The notes beneath the pieces were generated by a model. It made no database searches, was not told the origin of the DNA, and saw only the letters and a program-made list of their open reading frames with translations. DNA of 64,000 nt from Candidatus Limnocylindrales bacterium (GTDB lineage: Bacteria; Desulfobacterota; Binatia; UBA1149; CAITLU01): NCBI GenBank assembly GCA_035571835.1, contig DATNBU010000043.1, positions 1 through 64,000 on the forward strand. The letters are read 5' to 3'. The first letter of the stretch is position 1. Each line of letters opens with the position of its first letter. This document shows positions 45,493 through 53,697 of the stretch, piece after piece. The position numbers and the translations under genes were made by a program.

Positions 45493-46094
45493 TGCCGAAA
45501 TCGGGGACAGACACCGATTACGGAAAATCGGGGACAGACACTGATTTCGGAAAATCAGTGTCTGTCCCCGATTTAGCCGGCGACCCGCAATTTCCCAAGG
45601 GAAAAATAAATGTACCTGGTCCCATTTATCCCGATGCACCGCGGGCGGCGGTGGGGGCGCTGGTGATGCGCGACGGGAAGCTGCTGGTGGTGGAGCGGGG
45701 GAAACCTCCGGCGGAAGGGGTGTGGGCGCTTCCGGGCGGAAGCGTCGAGCTTGGCGAGACGCTCGCCGAGGCGGCCGAGCGCGAAGTGCTCGAAGAGACC
45801 GGAGTGGTCGTGCGCGCCGGTGCAGTCGTTCACGCGTTCGATGCGGTGGTGCGCGACGACGACGGCCGCGTGCGCTTCCACTACGTGATCGTCGATCTCG
45901 CCTGCGACTATGTCAGCGGCGAAGCAGTCGCGGGCTGCGATGCGCGCTCGGCGCGATTCGTTTCGCGTGAGGAATTCGCCACGCTTCGCTCGAGTCGCGC
46001 GACGGTGGACCTTTTGAGGCGCATCACGTCGTTCCTTTCTGCGCCCGAAACGACCGATGCGCCCGACGCAGACAGCGACGACGCGTCCGACTGA
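45492..46094 (+). CDS. Nudix hydrolase, N-terminus encoded by REP-like sequence (start uncertain)
   Basis: A 200-residue frame. The Nudix box is complete: GGSVELGETLAEAAEREVLEETGV with REVLEETG, preceded by APRAAVGALVMRDGKLLVVE. Such enzymes hydrolyse nucleoside diphosphate derivatives, often housecleaning ADP-sugars or oxidised nucleotides. The ATG used here overlaps the acyl-CoA dehydrogenase stop. The first 43 residues (SGTDTDYGKSGTDTDFGKSV) are translated from REP-like DNA and probably carry no function. A GTG near 45648 or the ATG at 45666 could be the original start. The acidic C-terminal tail (DAPDADSDDASD) is unusual. Confidence 0.8.
   Translation: MPKSGTDTDYGKSGTDTDFGKSVSVPDLAGDPQFPKGKINVPGPIYPDAPRAAVGALVMRDGKLLVVERGKPPAEGVWALPGGSVELGETLAEAAEREVLEETGVVVRAGAVVHAFDAVVRDDDGRVRFHYVIVDLACDYVSGEAVAGCDARSARFVSREEFATLRSSRATVDLLRRITSFLSAPETTDAPDADSDDASD
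45497..45574. repeat. REP-like cluster, GGGGACAGACACYGATTTC type, with hairpin
   Basis: One copy lies at 45497-45520 and a second at 45525-45547, followed after a 3-base loop by the inverse complement of the core at 45551-45574 (AAAATCAGTGTCTGTCCCCG). The second and third copies form a near-perfect hairpin with a stem of about 20 bp. The same core occurs at 10637-10700. Within the Nudix frame the hairpin is in coding sequence. Confidence 0.85.
45605..45633. repeat. Second REP-like palindrome (ATAAATG...CATTTAT)
   Basis: ATAAATG and CATTTAT flank a central TACCTGGTCC. The element resembles one at 52438-52463 (GGAAAATGG...ACATTTTCC with TACCTGGTA in the middle). Each is an isolated palindrome with the same centre TACCTGGT. 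Confidence 0.6.
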
Positions 46095-46131
46095 ACTCGA
46101 CAGCCCCACCTGCTGCAAGTAGTCTCGCCGC

Positions 46132-47439
46132 GTGCATGCTGCTTTCGCCGTCCCGGGCGCGCGCCGCGCTCACCGCCGTCACCTCGTTGTTGCGACTGCC
46201 GTCGTGCTTGCCGCCTCGCTGGCCGCAGCAGGATGCGGCGGCACGATGCGAAAGACTCCACTCGCGCCCGCGCCGTCGCTCAGCCAGCTTGCGCCGTCCG
46301 ACGAGCTCTACGAGCTGTCGCCGGCACGCATTCACATCCGCCGCCTCGGCCCCCAGGCGCTGCGCCTGCTCGCTCCGCACTGGAGCCGCCTGCGCGAGAG
46401 CGACCGCAAGATGGTCCAGCTCACGCTCGTCAGCACGCTCGCCGAGGCCCGCATCGCGCCGTTCGTGCGCGCCGAGCTCAAGAAAGCGTCCGACGCGCAC
46501 CCCGACCTTGCGGCGGCCGCACTGGCGTGGCTGAGGACCCCGATCGGCTACGACGTGAAGTTCTCCGAAGCCACGGCGTGGAGCGGCGAGAAATCCCCGG
46601 AGAAAACCTTCTACTCCGACGTGGCGGAGATCCGCGAGAACCGCATGCCCGAGGTCCGCATGGAACGCATCCGGCGCCTCGCGGCAGTGACCGGTGCGCT
46701 CGAGAAGACACTCGACATGACCGAGGCTGTCGGCAAGGTGGTCGCGCGACTCGTCAACGTTGCGATCGCCGATCGTAAGGCGCTGCCGCTCGCGACGCTC
46801 GAGGCCGAAGTCGACCGCGAGCGGCGCGTGCCTGCGGTTGCGGCGGCGTACGAGCCGGTCGTCAACGCGTCGCTGCTCGCGCGCTGCCGCGATCTCGACC
46901 TCGATCAGCTCGACCAGTACATCGACTTCTCCAAGTCGCCGGCCGGCATGTGGTACCACGACACGCTGTCGGCAGCGCTGGTTGCCGGCATCGCGCAGGC
47001 CAGCACCGACGTCGAGGGCGTGCTCGACGCCAACGCGCACTCCGACAAGCCGGCGCCGGAGGTCGGCGGATTCGATCTCGACTCGCTGCTCGTTCCGCTG
47101 CCGTCGGGTCGCACGATCCGCCTGCTCGCGCTCGCGCAGAGCGGTCCCGAATCCGAGCCGTCGGTGCTGCTTCGCTACGAGACGACGCTGCCGCTCGACA
47201 ACGCGGCCGCGGTTCGCAGCGAAGCGAGCGAGGTCTGGGACAAGCTTCGCGGCCAGATCGAATCCGAAGGCGCGACCGCAGCCGTGCTGCAGCCCACGGG
47301 ATCGGTCAGCGGATGGGTTTTCCCGTTCGCGTCGTCGCGCAAGTTCGCGTGGCGCAGAAGCGAAGACGGAAACTGGACGCCCGCGCCGCAGACGGCCGGT
47401 GCGCTCGAGCGCGAGATGTTATGGAGCGTTCCGCCCTGA
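46132..47439 (+). CDS. Lipoprotein of unknown function
   Basis: A 435-residue protein from a GTG start. A basic n-region and hydrophobic stretch (HLVVATAVVLAASL) lead to a lipobox (AAAGCGG), so it should be lipid-anchored. The mature part is largely helical and charged. It includes a stretch that resembles DUF2059-type helices (LLARCRDLDLDQLDQYIDFSKSPAGMWYHDTL) and a C-terminal beta-rich part with FPFASSRKFAWRRSE. I do not recognise a named family. It is on the opposite strand to the downstream GT-C-like gene and converges with it, overlapping by 21 bases. Confidence 0.75.
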   Translation: MHAAFAVPGARRAHRRHLVVATAVVLAASLAAAGCGGTMRKTPLAPAPSLSQLAPSDELYELSPARIHIRRLGPQALRLLAPHWSRLRESDRKMVQLTLVSTLAEARIAPFVRAELKKASDAHPDLAAAALAWLRTPIGYDVKFSEATAWSGEKSPEKTFYSDVAEIRENRMPEVRMERIRRLAAVTGALEKTLDMTEAVGKVVARLVNVAIADRKALPLATLEAEVDRERRVPAVAAAYEPVVNASLLARCRDLDLDQLDQYIDFSKSPAGMWYHDTLSAALVAGIAQASTDVEGVLDANAHSDKPAPEVGGFDLDSLLVPLPSGRTIRLLALAQSGPESEPSVLLRYETTLPLDNAAAVRSEASEVWDKLRGQIESEGATAAVLQPTGSVSGWVFPFASSRKFAWRRSEDGNWTPAPQTAGALEREMLWSVPP

Positions 47440-49317
47440 CGGCGGATTCGTCGAGCCGCGCGCAGCCGGCGCGCGTCCTGCCGGCGCCGCCATGTTTCCA
47501 CGAGGAGCACCGGCGGGCGGTTGCCCGATTCCACGCGCAGCACCAGCGGCCGGCGCCGGCCCGCCCGCAGCGTTAGCACCAGCCGCCGGCGCCGCGCTGC
47601 GCGCAGAGTTCGCACTCGCACCACGCGCAGCGTTAGCACCAGCCGCCGGCGCCGCGCTGCGCGCAGGGTTCGCACTCGCACCGGGCGCAGGGTTCGCACC
47701 AACCGCCGGCGTCGCACCACGCGCAGCGTTCGTGGCCGGCACCGCTCCGCGCACCGCACCGGGCGCGGGCTTCGGCGGTCTTCTCTCCGGACCGGCTGCA
47801 GCTTTCGGCGCGCTGCCCTTGTCGAATCCCGAGGCCACTCCGATCCTGCGGCTGAACACGCGGATGCGGTCGCGTGCCAGCACAGCGGGCGTGATGTCGA
47901 TGTACTCGGTCATCAGCCACGTCTGGAATCCGGGGCGCAGGCCGCGACCCGCGAGGATGATCTCCGGCATCTTCTCGTTGCGCAGCGGCCGCCACGTCCT
48001 GGTGTCGAGCTCGACGGTCTCGCGTCCGAAATTTCCGACCGGCGTCCAGTTGTCCCTGTGGTTGAAGCCGATCAGGTGCACCGCGCCGAGTCCCCAGACG
48101 CTGCCGCGATGATCGTAGTAAAGATTGACGAGGCGCGCCTGGGCGTACTGCGATTCGAGGTCGTTGCTCGCATTGAAAACCGCACGCGCAACGTCGGAAC
48201 GCGCTTCGGTCGCGACCCACGCGGCGAACGCAGCCGTGAGCACGCCGATCGCGATCTTTCCGCCCGGGTTGTGCCGCAGCCACGAGAAGATCCAGCCCGA
48301 CGCGATCGCTCCGGCGACCGGGAAGTACGGCTGCGCAAGCAGCATGTCGGGATGCGCCTGGTGATCGATGAACGTGAACGTGGTGGCGAGCGCCCCTCCG
48401 ATCCAGAACGCAAACAGCCCGGGTCTTTCGCGCACGATCGCGAACGCACGCGCCGGTCGCACCACGGCGGCCAGCAGCGCGATCGCACCGGCCACCAGGA
48501 ACAGCGTAGGCAGCGGATGCGGATAGTGCTCGAACCCGCGCGACTCGGTCACGAAGAACCACAGGCTCTCGTGCCAGTCGATCGGCTTGTGCGTGGATCC
48601 GAACGCGAGCAGCTCCTGGTGGATCTGCGCTTCGAGCGCACCGTGGAGCGCGAACCACGCTTCGTACGCGCCGAGCGCGAGCAGCGCGCCGGCGATCAGC
48701 ATCGCGACCGATTTCCACGTGGAACGGCGGTCGACGAGGGTCGCAAGGCCGCACGCGGCCAGCACGAGGGCGGCCGGCTGCCAGCAGAGGAACGCGCACA
48801 TGCCGAGCACACCGCACGCGAACGGCCTTCGCCGCGCGCACGCGAGATGCGCCGCGAGAAGGAACACGACCATGTACATCTTCGGCTGGAAGCCGGTCGC
48901 CGACTCGAGGAACACGCCGTACAGCACGAACGTTCCGGCCGCACCGACGAGAACGGCCGCGTCGAAGAGCGGAACTTTCCCGGTGCGCTGCCGCACGTCG
49001 AAGCCTGTGAGCTCGGCGGACAGCAGCCAGATGAGGATCGCCGAAATGGCAGCAGCGGCGACGCACGCGGCGCGTCCGGCAATCACGTCCGTTACGCCGA
49101 ACGTGCGTCCGACGGCGAGCGCGGCGCCGCCGATGATCGTCGGCAGCTGCGTCTTTACTTCCATCTGCGCGACGTGCGGCGGAACGCCCGACGCGCAGCG
49201 CTCGGTCATGTAGAAGTAGAGCTGGTCGTCGGCCAGGATCGGGCGAGTCCAGAAACCGTGCCCGTAGCACATCGCCCACGTCAGCGCGCAGAGCAGGGCG
49301 GCGAAGAGAGCTTTCAT
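47419..49317 (-). CDS. Multi-pass membrane protein, GT-C-like, with long Ala/Pro/Gly-rich C-terminal tail
   Basis: About 632 residues from an ATG that overlaps the stop of the upstream ankyrin gene (ATGA). About ten or eleven membrane segments fill residues 1-400. The first loop contains ILADDQLYFYMTERCASG, the acidic pair expected at the active site of GT-C glycosyltransferases, and later SWLRHNPGGKIAIGV. The soluble part (residues about 410-520) includes YDHRGSVWGLGAVHLIGFNHRD. The last 110 residues are an Ala/Pro/Gly/Arg tail made of near-identical repeats (ANPARSAAPAAGANAARGAS). The substrate is unknown. Confidence 0.75.
   Translation of the reverse strand: MKALFAALLCALTWAMCYGHGFWTRPILADDQLYFYMTERCASGVPPHVAQMEVKTQLPTIIGGAALAVGRTFGVTDVIAGRAACVAAAAISAILIWLLSAELTGFDVRQRTGKVPLFDAAVLVGAAGTFVLYGVFLESATGFQPKMYMVVFLLAAHLACARRRPFACGVLGMCAFLCWQPAALVLAACGLATLVDRRSTWKSVAMLIAGALLALGAYEAWFALHGALEAQIHQELLAFGSTHKPIDWHESLWFFVTESRGFEHYPHPLPTLFLVAGAIALLAAVVRPARAFAIVRERPGLFAFWIGGALATTFTFIDHQAHPDMLLAQPYFPVAGAIASGWIFSWLRHNPGGKIAIGVLTAAFAAWVATEARSDVARAVFNASNDLESQYAQARLVNLYYDHRGSVWGLGAVHLIGFNHRDNWTPVGNFGRETVELDTRTWRPLRNEKMPEIILAGRGLRPGFQTWLMTEYIDITPAVLARDRIRVFSRRIGVASGFDKGSAPKAAAGPERRPPKPAPGAVRGAVPATNAARGATPAVGANPAPGASANPARSAAPAAGANAARGASANSARSAAPAAGANAAGGPAPAAGAARGIGQPPAGAPRGNMAAPAGRAPAARGSTNPPSGRNAP
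47570..47689 (-). repeat. Two 60-bp tandem coding repeats in the Ala/Pro tail
   Basis: GCGTTAGCACCAGCCGCCGG begins a 60-base unit at 47570 that repeats with few changes at 47630. A partial third unit is discernible up to about 47735. It encodes the disordered tail of the GT-C-like protein. Confidence 0.8.
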
Positions 49318-50903
49318 CGCTCTGCCGCCTCGTCCGCCGGCGGAGCCGGAGGCTGCCGGAGCGCCGCGACGGTCGCCGGATCTCCGTAGCTTTGCGCGAG
49401 AAGAAGCGCAGACTGCCCGAGCCGGTCGACGGGGGATGAATCGGCGCCGGCGGCGAGCAGCTCTTCGACTACGCCGGTGCGCCCGTACCACGCGGCAAAC
49501 ATCAGCGCGGTGCGCCCGGTTGCGTTGCGCGCATCGATCTCGGCGCCGGCTTCGACAAGCCGGCTTACGATCGGGCGGCTGCCTGCGGCGGCCGCGGCCA
49601 TGAGCGGCGTCCACTCGTCGTACGGCCAGCGCCGTACGCGCGCCGACGGATTGGCGTGTTTGCGCAGCAGCAGCGCGACCAGGCCGTCGTCGCCGTGCGC
49701 GGCGGCATAGAACAGCAGCGTCTCGCCGTGCGAATCGGGTGCATCGATCGCCCCGACGCGCTCGAGCAGAAGCAGCACGTTGCGCCCCTGGGCCATCTTG
49801 CCGGCAAAAGCAGGGAGCTTTGCGGGATCTACGCCTTTTCCTGCCGGGTTCGCGTCGGCGGCGAGCAGAATCGCGATCGTGTCTTCGTCGCCGCGCGCCA
49901 CGGCAATCGCGAGCGGCGTCCCATAATTTTCACGGGCCTCGTTGACGTCGGCGCCGTCCTTGATCGCGTTCGCGACGATCATCGGACGGCTGTGGCTGAC
50001 GGCCTTGAACAGCAGCGTGGTCTGGAACGAGCGCTGCTTTGCAGGGTCGCCGAGCTCCTCGAGCATGACCGGTGCAAGACGCGGCGCCGCAAGCGCAACC
50101 GCTTCGGCAGCGACGTCGGCAAACGTTTCGGACTGCGCGACCAGCGGACCGATCGGCCGCACCACCAACGAGATCATTTCGCGGCTGTCCTTGTCGCTCG
50201 CCGCGTCGGACGGCGTGCCGCCGTCGCCGGTACGCGGCACTTCGCGCCCCGAGAGCACGCCGCTTTCGACGAGACCTTCGAGCACGGCGCGCGCCTTCTG
50301 CGGATCGGTGAGCACCTTGCTGCCGCGTTCGAGCAGCAGCTTCGCCGACGACAGATGGCCGTTCGCGACCGCGAGTGCGAGCGGCGTTTTGGACGGCCCC
50401 GCGCCGGCATCCGGATCTGCACCGGCATCGAGGAGCATGCGCACGATCGCGTCGTTGCCGGCACGCGCAGCCCAGCCGAGAGCGGTCGCGCCGCGTGCGC
50501 CGGGCTCGTTGATCGCGGCTCCGTGGCGAAGCATCAGCTGAACGCCGCTCGCGTTGCCGGCCGCTGCGGCGGCGCCGAGCGGCGTCGCATCGCGCTTTCC
50601 ATGTCCGTTTACCGCAGCACCGCCGGAGACGAGCTTTTCGAGCTGCGCCGTGTCGGCGGCGGCGCGCACCAGATCGTCGGCGGACGCGGCGTGGGCCTCG
50701 GCGTGCGGGGCCGCGGGCTTCGCGACATCGGCGGCCGATGCGGCGTGAAGCTCGGCGGACGCGGCAATCGGCCACGTGGCCACCGTTGTGATCACGATGG
50801 TGGTCGCGATCGCGCTCTTCGCAACCGCGGCGATCGCGATCGCGATCACGCGCGCGGTGGCGGCGAACGTTGCTGCGGAAAGAACGGCGATAAAACGAGG
50901 CAT
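49314..50903 (-). CDS. Secreted or membrane-anchored ankyrin repeat protein
   Basis: A 529-residue protein with an N-terminal hydrophobic, Ala/Ile-rich segment (VIAIAIAAVAKSAIATTIVI) followed by alanine-rich sequence, probably a signal peptide or anchor. Two blocks of ankyrin repeats are seen: residues about 95-190 (DATPLGAAAAAGNASGVQLML, TALGWAARAGNDAIVRMLLD) and about 330-520 (YGTPLAIAVARGDEDTIAIL, TALMFAAWYGRTGVVEELLA). A region with no repeats (about 190-290) lies between them. The downstream gene overlaps it by ATGA. Periplasmic ankyrin proteins often bind partner enzymes; the partner here is not known. Confidence 0.85.
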   Translation of the reverse strand: MPRFIAVLSAATFAATARVIAIAIAAVAKSAIATTIVITTVATWPIAASAELHAASAADVAKPAAPHAEAHAASADDLVRAAADTAQLEKLVSGGAAVNGHGKRDATPLGAAAAAGNASGVQLMLRHGAAINEPGARGATALGWAARAGNDAIVRMLLDAGADPDAGAGPSKTPLALAVANGHLSSAKLLLERGSKVLTDPQKARAVLEGLVESGVLSGREVPRTGDGGTPSDAASDKDSREMISLVVRPIGPLVAQSETFADVAAEAVALAAPRLAPVMLEELGDPAKQRSFQTTLLFKAVSHSRPMIVANAIKDGADVNEARENYGTPLAIAVARGDEDTIAILLAADANPAGKGVDPAKLPAFAGKMAQGRNVLLLLERVGAIDAPDSHGETLLFYAAAHGDDGLVALLLRKHANPSARVRRWPYDEWTPLMAAAAAGSRPIVSRLVEAGAEIDARNATGRTALMFAAWYGRTGVVEELLAAGADSSPVDRLGQSALLLAQSYGDPATVAALRQPPAPPADEAAER

Positions 50904-50920
50904 GTCGGCTTCCGGTGCAG

Positions 50921-51523
50921 TCAGGTCTGGAACTTTCCGAGCACCGCCGGCTCGGCGAGCGGCTGGAAGCGCTCCATCGCATCGAGGAGACCGGCCGCAT
51001 CGGGCGCGACCAGCACCTTGGCGCGGTGCTTCGGCTTGAGGAACCCTTCGTCCACCGAGTGGTCGAGCATCGACAGAAGGTGACCGAAATAACCTCCCAC
51101 GTCGAGAAGCCCGCACGGCTTTCGATGAATGCCGAGCTGCGTCCACGTGAGCACCTCGAACCATTCCTCGAACGTTCCGATCCCGCCCGGCATCGCGATG
51201 AAACCGTCGGAGACCTCGGCCATCAGCGCCTTGCGGGCGTGCATCGAATCGACGATCTCGAGGCGCGTGATGCCGTGGTGCGCGAGCTCCTTGTCGGCAA
51301 GGCCGCGCGGAATGATGCCGGTGACTTCGACGCCGCGCGCGAGCGCGGCATCGGCGAGGATTCCCATCAGGCCCACGTTGCCGCCGCCGTAGACGAGCCG
51401 TATGCGGCGGCGCGAGAGCTCGTCGGCGAGCGACTCGGCGGCCTCGGCGTACTCGGTCCGCGTTCCGACCGACGAACCGCAGAAGACGCAGACTGCGCGT
51501 ATGGCTGTTGGCGGGCTTTGCAT
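50921..51523 (-). CDS. LOG family protein (TIGR00730, nucleoside 5'-monophosphate phosphoribohydrolase)
   Basis: A 200-residue Rossmann-type enzyme. The signatures are CVFCGSSVGTR, VYGGGNVGLMGILADAA, and the active-site motif MPGGIGTFEEWFE with the PGGxGTxxE pattern. Such proteins remove ribose 5-phosphate from cytokinin-type nucleotides or AMP and are widespread in bacteria. A clean start is at MQSPPTAIRAVCVFCGSS. It lies 17 bases upstream of the ankyrin gene on the same strand and downstream of an SDR gene, so the three could share a transcript. Confidence 0.92.
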   Translation of the reverse strand: MQSPPTAIRAVCVFCGSSVGTRTEYAEAAESLADELSRRRIRLVYGGGNVGLMGILADAALARGVEVTGIIPRGLADKELAHHGITRLEIVDSMHARKALMAEVSDGFIAMPGGIGTFEEWFEVLTWTQLGIHRKPCGLLDVGGYFGHLLSMLDHSVDEGFLKPKHRAKVLVAPDAAGLLDAMERFQPLAEPAVLGKFQT

Positions 51524-51583
51524 GGTTGCGCCGAACGTCGCTTCGCAGCGGTGACTGGCCTCGTGGCGTTGCGCGTCGCCGCG

Positions 51584-52414
51584 TTACAGCGGGCGGCGCT
51601 CGCGCATGATCGGCGGCTGCATCGACCACATCACGCCGCCGGTCAGTCCGCCGTCGACGACGAGCGCATGTCCGTTGACGAACGACGACTCATCGCTCGC
51701 CAGCCACAGCGCGGCCGACGCGATGTCTTCGGGAAGACCGGCGCGGCGGATCGGCTGGAACATCGCGATCGTCTGGCGCACGAGCTCGAGCTTTGCGTTC
51801 TCGTCCATCGAGTCGTCACCGAACGCGGAGCCGAGAAGCGGCGTAGCGATGCCGCCCGGGCAGATGCAGTTGACGCGCACGCCACTCTCGCCGAGCTCCA
51901 TCGCGACCGTCTTCGTAAGCTGGATGACCGCCGCCTTGGCCACGGTGTAGACGTGCGGCGCATATCCGGCGCGCAGCCCTGCGACGCTCGACGTGCTGAT
52001 GATGCTGCCCGAGCCCTGCGCGCTCATGACCGGCGCCGCATGCTTGATGCCGAGGAACACCCCGCGCAGCAGCACGCCGACGGTCGCGTCGAACTCTTCG
52101 ACCGGGATTTCGGCGATCGGCCCGGATGTCCCGCCGTAGCCGGCGTTGTTGAAGATCGTGTCGAGCCGCCCGTGCTCGGACACCGCCAGATCGATCATCG
52201 CCTTGACGTCGGCTTCGCGCGCAACGTCGGCATGAACGTAGCGCGCCGCGCCGCCGTTCGACGAAATCTCGTCGGCGAGCTTGCGGCCGCGATCGTCGTT
52301 GATGTCGGCGAGCACGACGCTGGCCTTCTCGAACGCGAACAGCCGCGCCGTGGCCTCTCCGATTCCACTTGCCGCGCCCGTAATGACCGCGACCTTCCCT
52401 TCGAGTCTTGCCAT
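51584..52414 (-). CDS. SDR family oxidoreductase
   Basis: A 276-residue classical short-chain dehydrogenase from the ATG of MARLEGKVAVITGAASGIG. The cofactor motif is TGAASGIG, the acidic residue after strand two (LADIND) suggests NAD preference, NNAG is in IFNNAGYGG, and the catalytic triad is Ser in SIISTSSVAG, Tyr and Lys in VYTVAKAAV. The C-terminal VNGHALVVDGGLTGG is typical of the family. A longer frame upstream passes through a REP-like palindrome and is rejected. The gene follows 23 bases after that palindrome. Confidence 0.93.
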   Translation of the reverse strand: MARLEGKVAVITGAASGIGEATARLFAFEKASVVLADINDDRGRKLADEISSNGGAARYVHADVAREADVKAMIDLAVSEHGRLDTIFNNAGYGGTSGPIAEIPVEEFDATVGVLLRGVFLGIKHAAPVMSAQGSGSIISTSSVAGLRAGYAPHVYTVAKAAVIQLTKTVAMELGESGVRVNCICPGGIATPLLGSAFGDDSMDENAKLELVRQTIAMFQPIRRAGLPEDIASAALWLASDESSFVNGHALVVDGGLTGGVMWSMQPPIMRERRPL

Positions 52415-52437
52415 GTTTCCTTTAAAGTCGCGCACTT

Positions 52438-52463
52438 GGAAAATGGTACCTGGTACATTTTCC
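52438..52463. repeat. REP-like palindrome (GGAAAATGG...)
   Basis: GGAAAATG and CATTTTCC (one mismatch in the middle) flank the centre GTACCTGGTA, forming a 26-base near-palindrome just before the SDR gene start. The same centre TACCTGGT occurs at 45605-45633. Confidence 0.65.
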
Positions 52464-52577
52464 GGTGCGGTGAAGCTGCCGGCCGCTATAGCATGGAAGG
52501 CGGGACTGTCATCTGGTCGCCTCGCCGGCGATGCCGCGGCGGCGCAATCACGAGGCAAACCGTCGTCATGAGGAACT

Positions 52578-53588
52578 ATGTCGAATGCAGATGACCACGA
52601 TCGGCGCACCCGGGCCGAACCGTTTCATGCCGGCGAGATGGCGGTGCACGAGCGCTACGGCATCCGCGAGCGCATCGAGGAGGTCGGCCGGGCGGTCATC
52701 CGCGACGCGATGCCGATGCAGCATCGCCAGTTCTTCGCCGTGCAGCCGATGCTGTTCGTCGGAAGCCTCGACGGCGCGCGCCGCCCGTGGGCATCCGTGC
52801 TGGCGGGGCCGCGCGGATTCATCGCGGCGCCCGACGCAACCACGCTGCGCGTGAATGCGCTCCCCGCGCCGGGCGATCCTCTGTCCGCCAATCTCGAAGT
52901 CGGGGCGCCGCTCGGATTTCTCGGGATCGAGTTCGCGACCCGCCGCCGCAACCGCCTGAACGGCACCGTCGAGGCGCTCGACGCAACAGGCTTCACCGTT
53001 CGCGTCGATCAGAGCTTCGGCAATTGCCCGCAGTACATCCAGGCTCGCGACGGTGTGTGGGCGGCCTCGCGGTCTGGCGAATCGCCTGCGGAAACGTTCG
53101 CGCACCGACTCCCGGATGACGCCTTGGCCATCGTCCGCCGCGCCGACACGCTGTTCATCGCATCGGCGGCCGCCGGCGCCGGCGGGACAAAACCTGCGGT
53201 CGGCGCCGACGGCGTCGACGTCTCCCATCGCGGCGGCAAGCCGGGCTTCGTGCGCGTGACCAGCGGCGAGGCCGGCGACGTGCTGACGCTGCCGGATTTT
53301 CGCGGCAACTTTCTGTTCAACACCGTCGGCAACCTGGTGAGCAATGCCGTCGCCGGAATCCTCGTGCTCGATTTCGCGTCCGGGGACCTGCTGCAACTGA
53401 CCTGCACGGCCGAGGTCGTCTGGGACGGGCCCGAGGTGGAATCGTTTGCGGGTGCGCAGCGGCTCGTAAAGCTCACCGTCGATCAAGGAATCCATCGGCG
53501 CGCGGTGCTCGCGGGAAACTGGAGCGCACCCGAGTACGCGAGCCAGCTCGAGGCAACCGGCGACTGGGACGAAAGCACCAAGCGCTGA
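52578..53588 (+). CDS. Flavin-nucleotide-binding protein, pyridoxamine 5'-phosphate oxidase-like
   Basis: A 336-residue protein with GAGGA just upstream of the ATG. It has a split-barrel FMN-binding fold. Blocks include MQHRQFFAVQPMLFVGSLDGARRPWASVLAGP in the N-terminal half and HRGGKPGFVRV, LPDFRGNFLFNTVGNL and GILVLDFASGDLLQLTC in the second. The order matches COG3576-type predicted flavin-nucleotide-binding proteins linked to pyridoxine 5'-phosphate oxidase. The reaction is not established for this group. The gene is divergent from the SDR across 163 bases that hold the REP-like palindrome. Confidence 0.88.
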   Translation: MSNADDHDRRTRAEPFHAGEMAVHERYGIRERIEEVGRAVIRDAMPMQHRQFFAVQPMLFVGSLDGARRPWASVLAGPRGFIAAPDATTLRVNALPAPGDPLSANLEVGAPLGFLGIEFATRRRNRLNGTVEALDATGFTVRVDQSFGNCPQYIQARDGVWAASRSGESPAETFAHRLPDDALAIVRRADTLFIASAAAGAGGTKPAVGADGVDVSHRGGKPGFVRVTSGEAGDVLTLPDFRGNFLFNTVGNLVSNAVAGILVLDFASGDLLQLTCTAEVVWDGPEVESFAGAQRLVKLTVDQGIHRRAVLAGNWSAPEYASQLEATGDWDESTKR

Positions 53589-53697
53589 GCCGCGCGTCCG
53601 CGGCGCGGTGAAACCTGCCCGGGAAGCTTGTCCCAAGTCGCGCCGTATGGCACCTGTTTTCCATGACATCGCCGGGTATCCGGCAAAGGGGGGTTTC

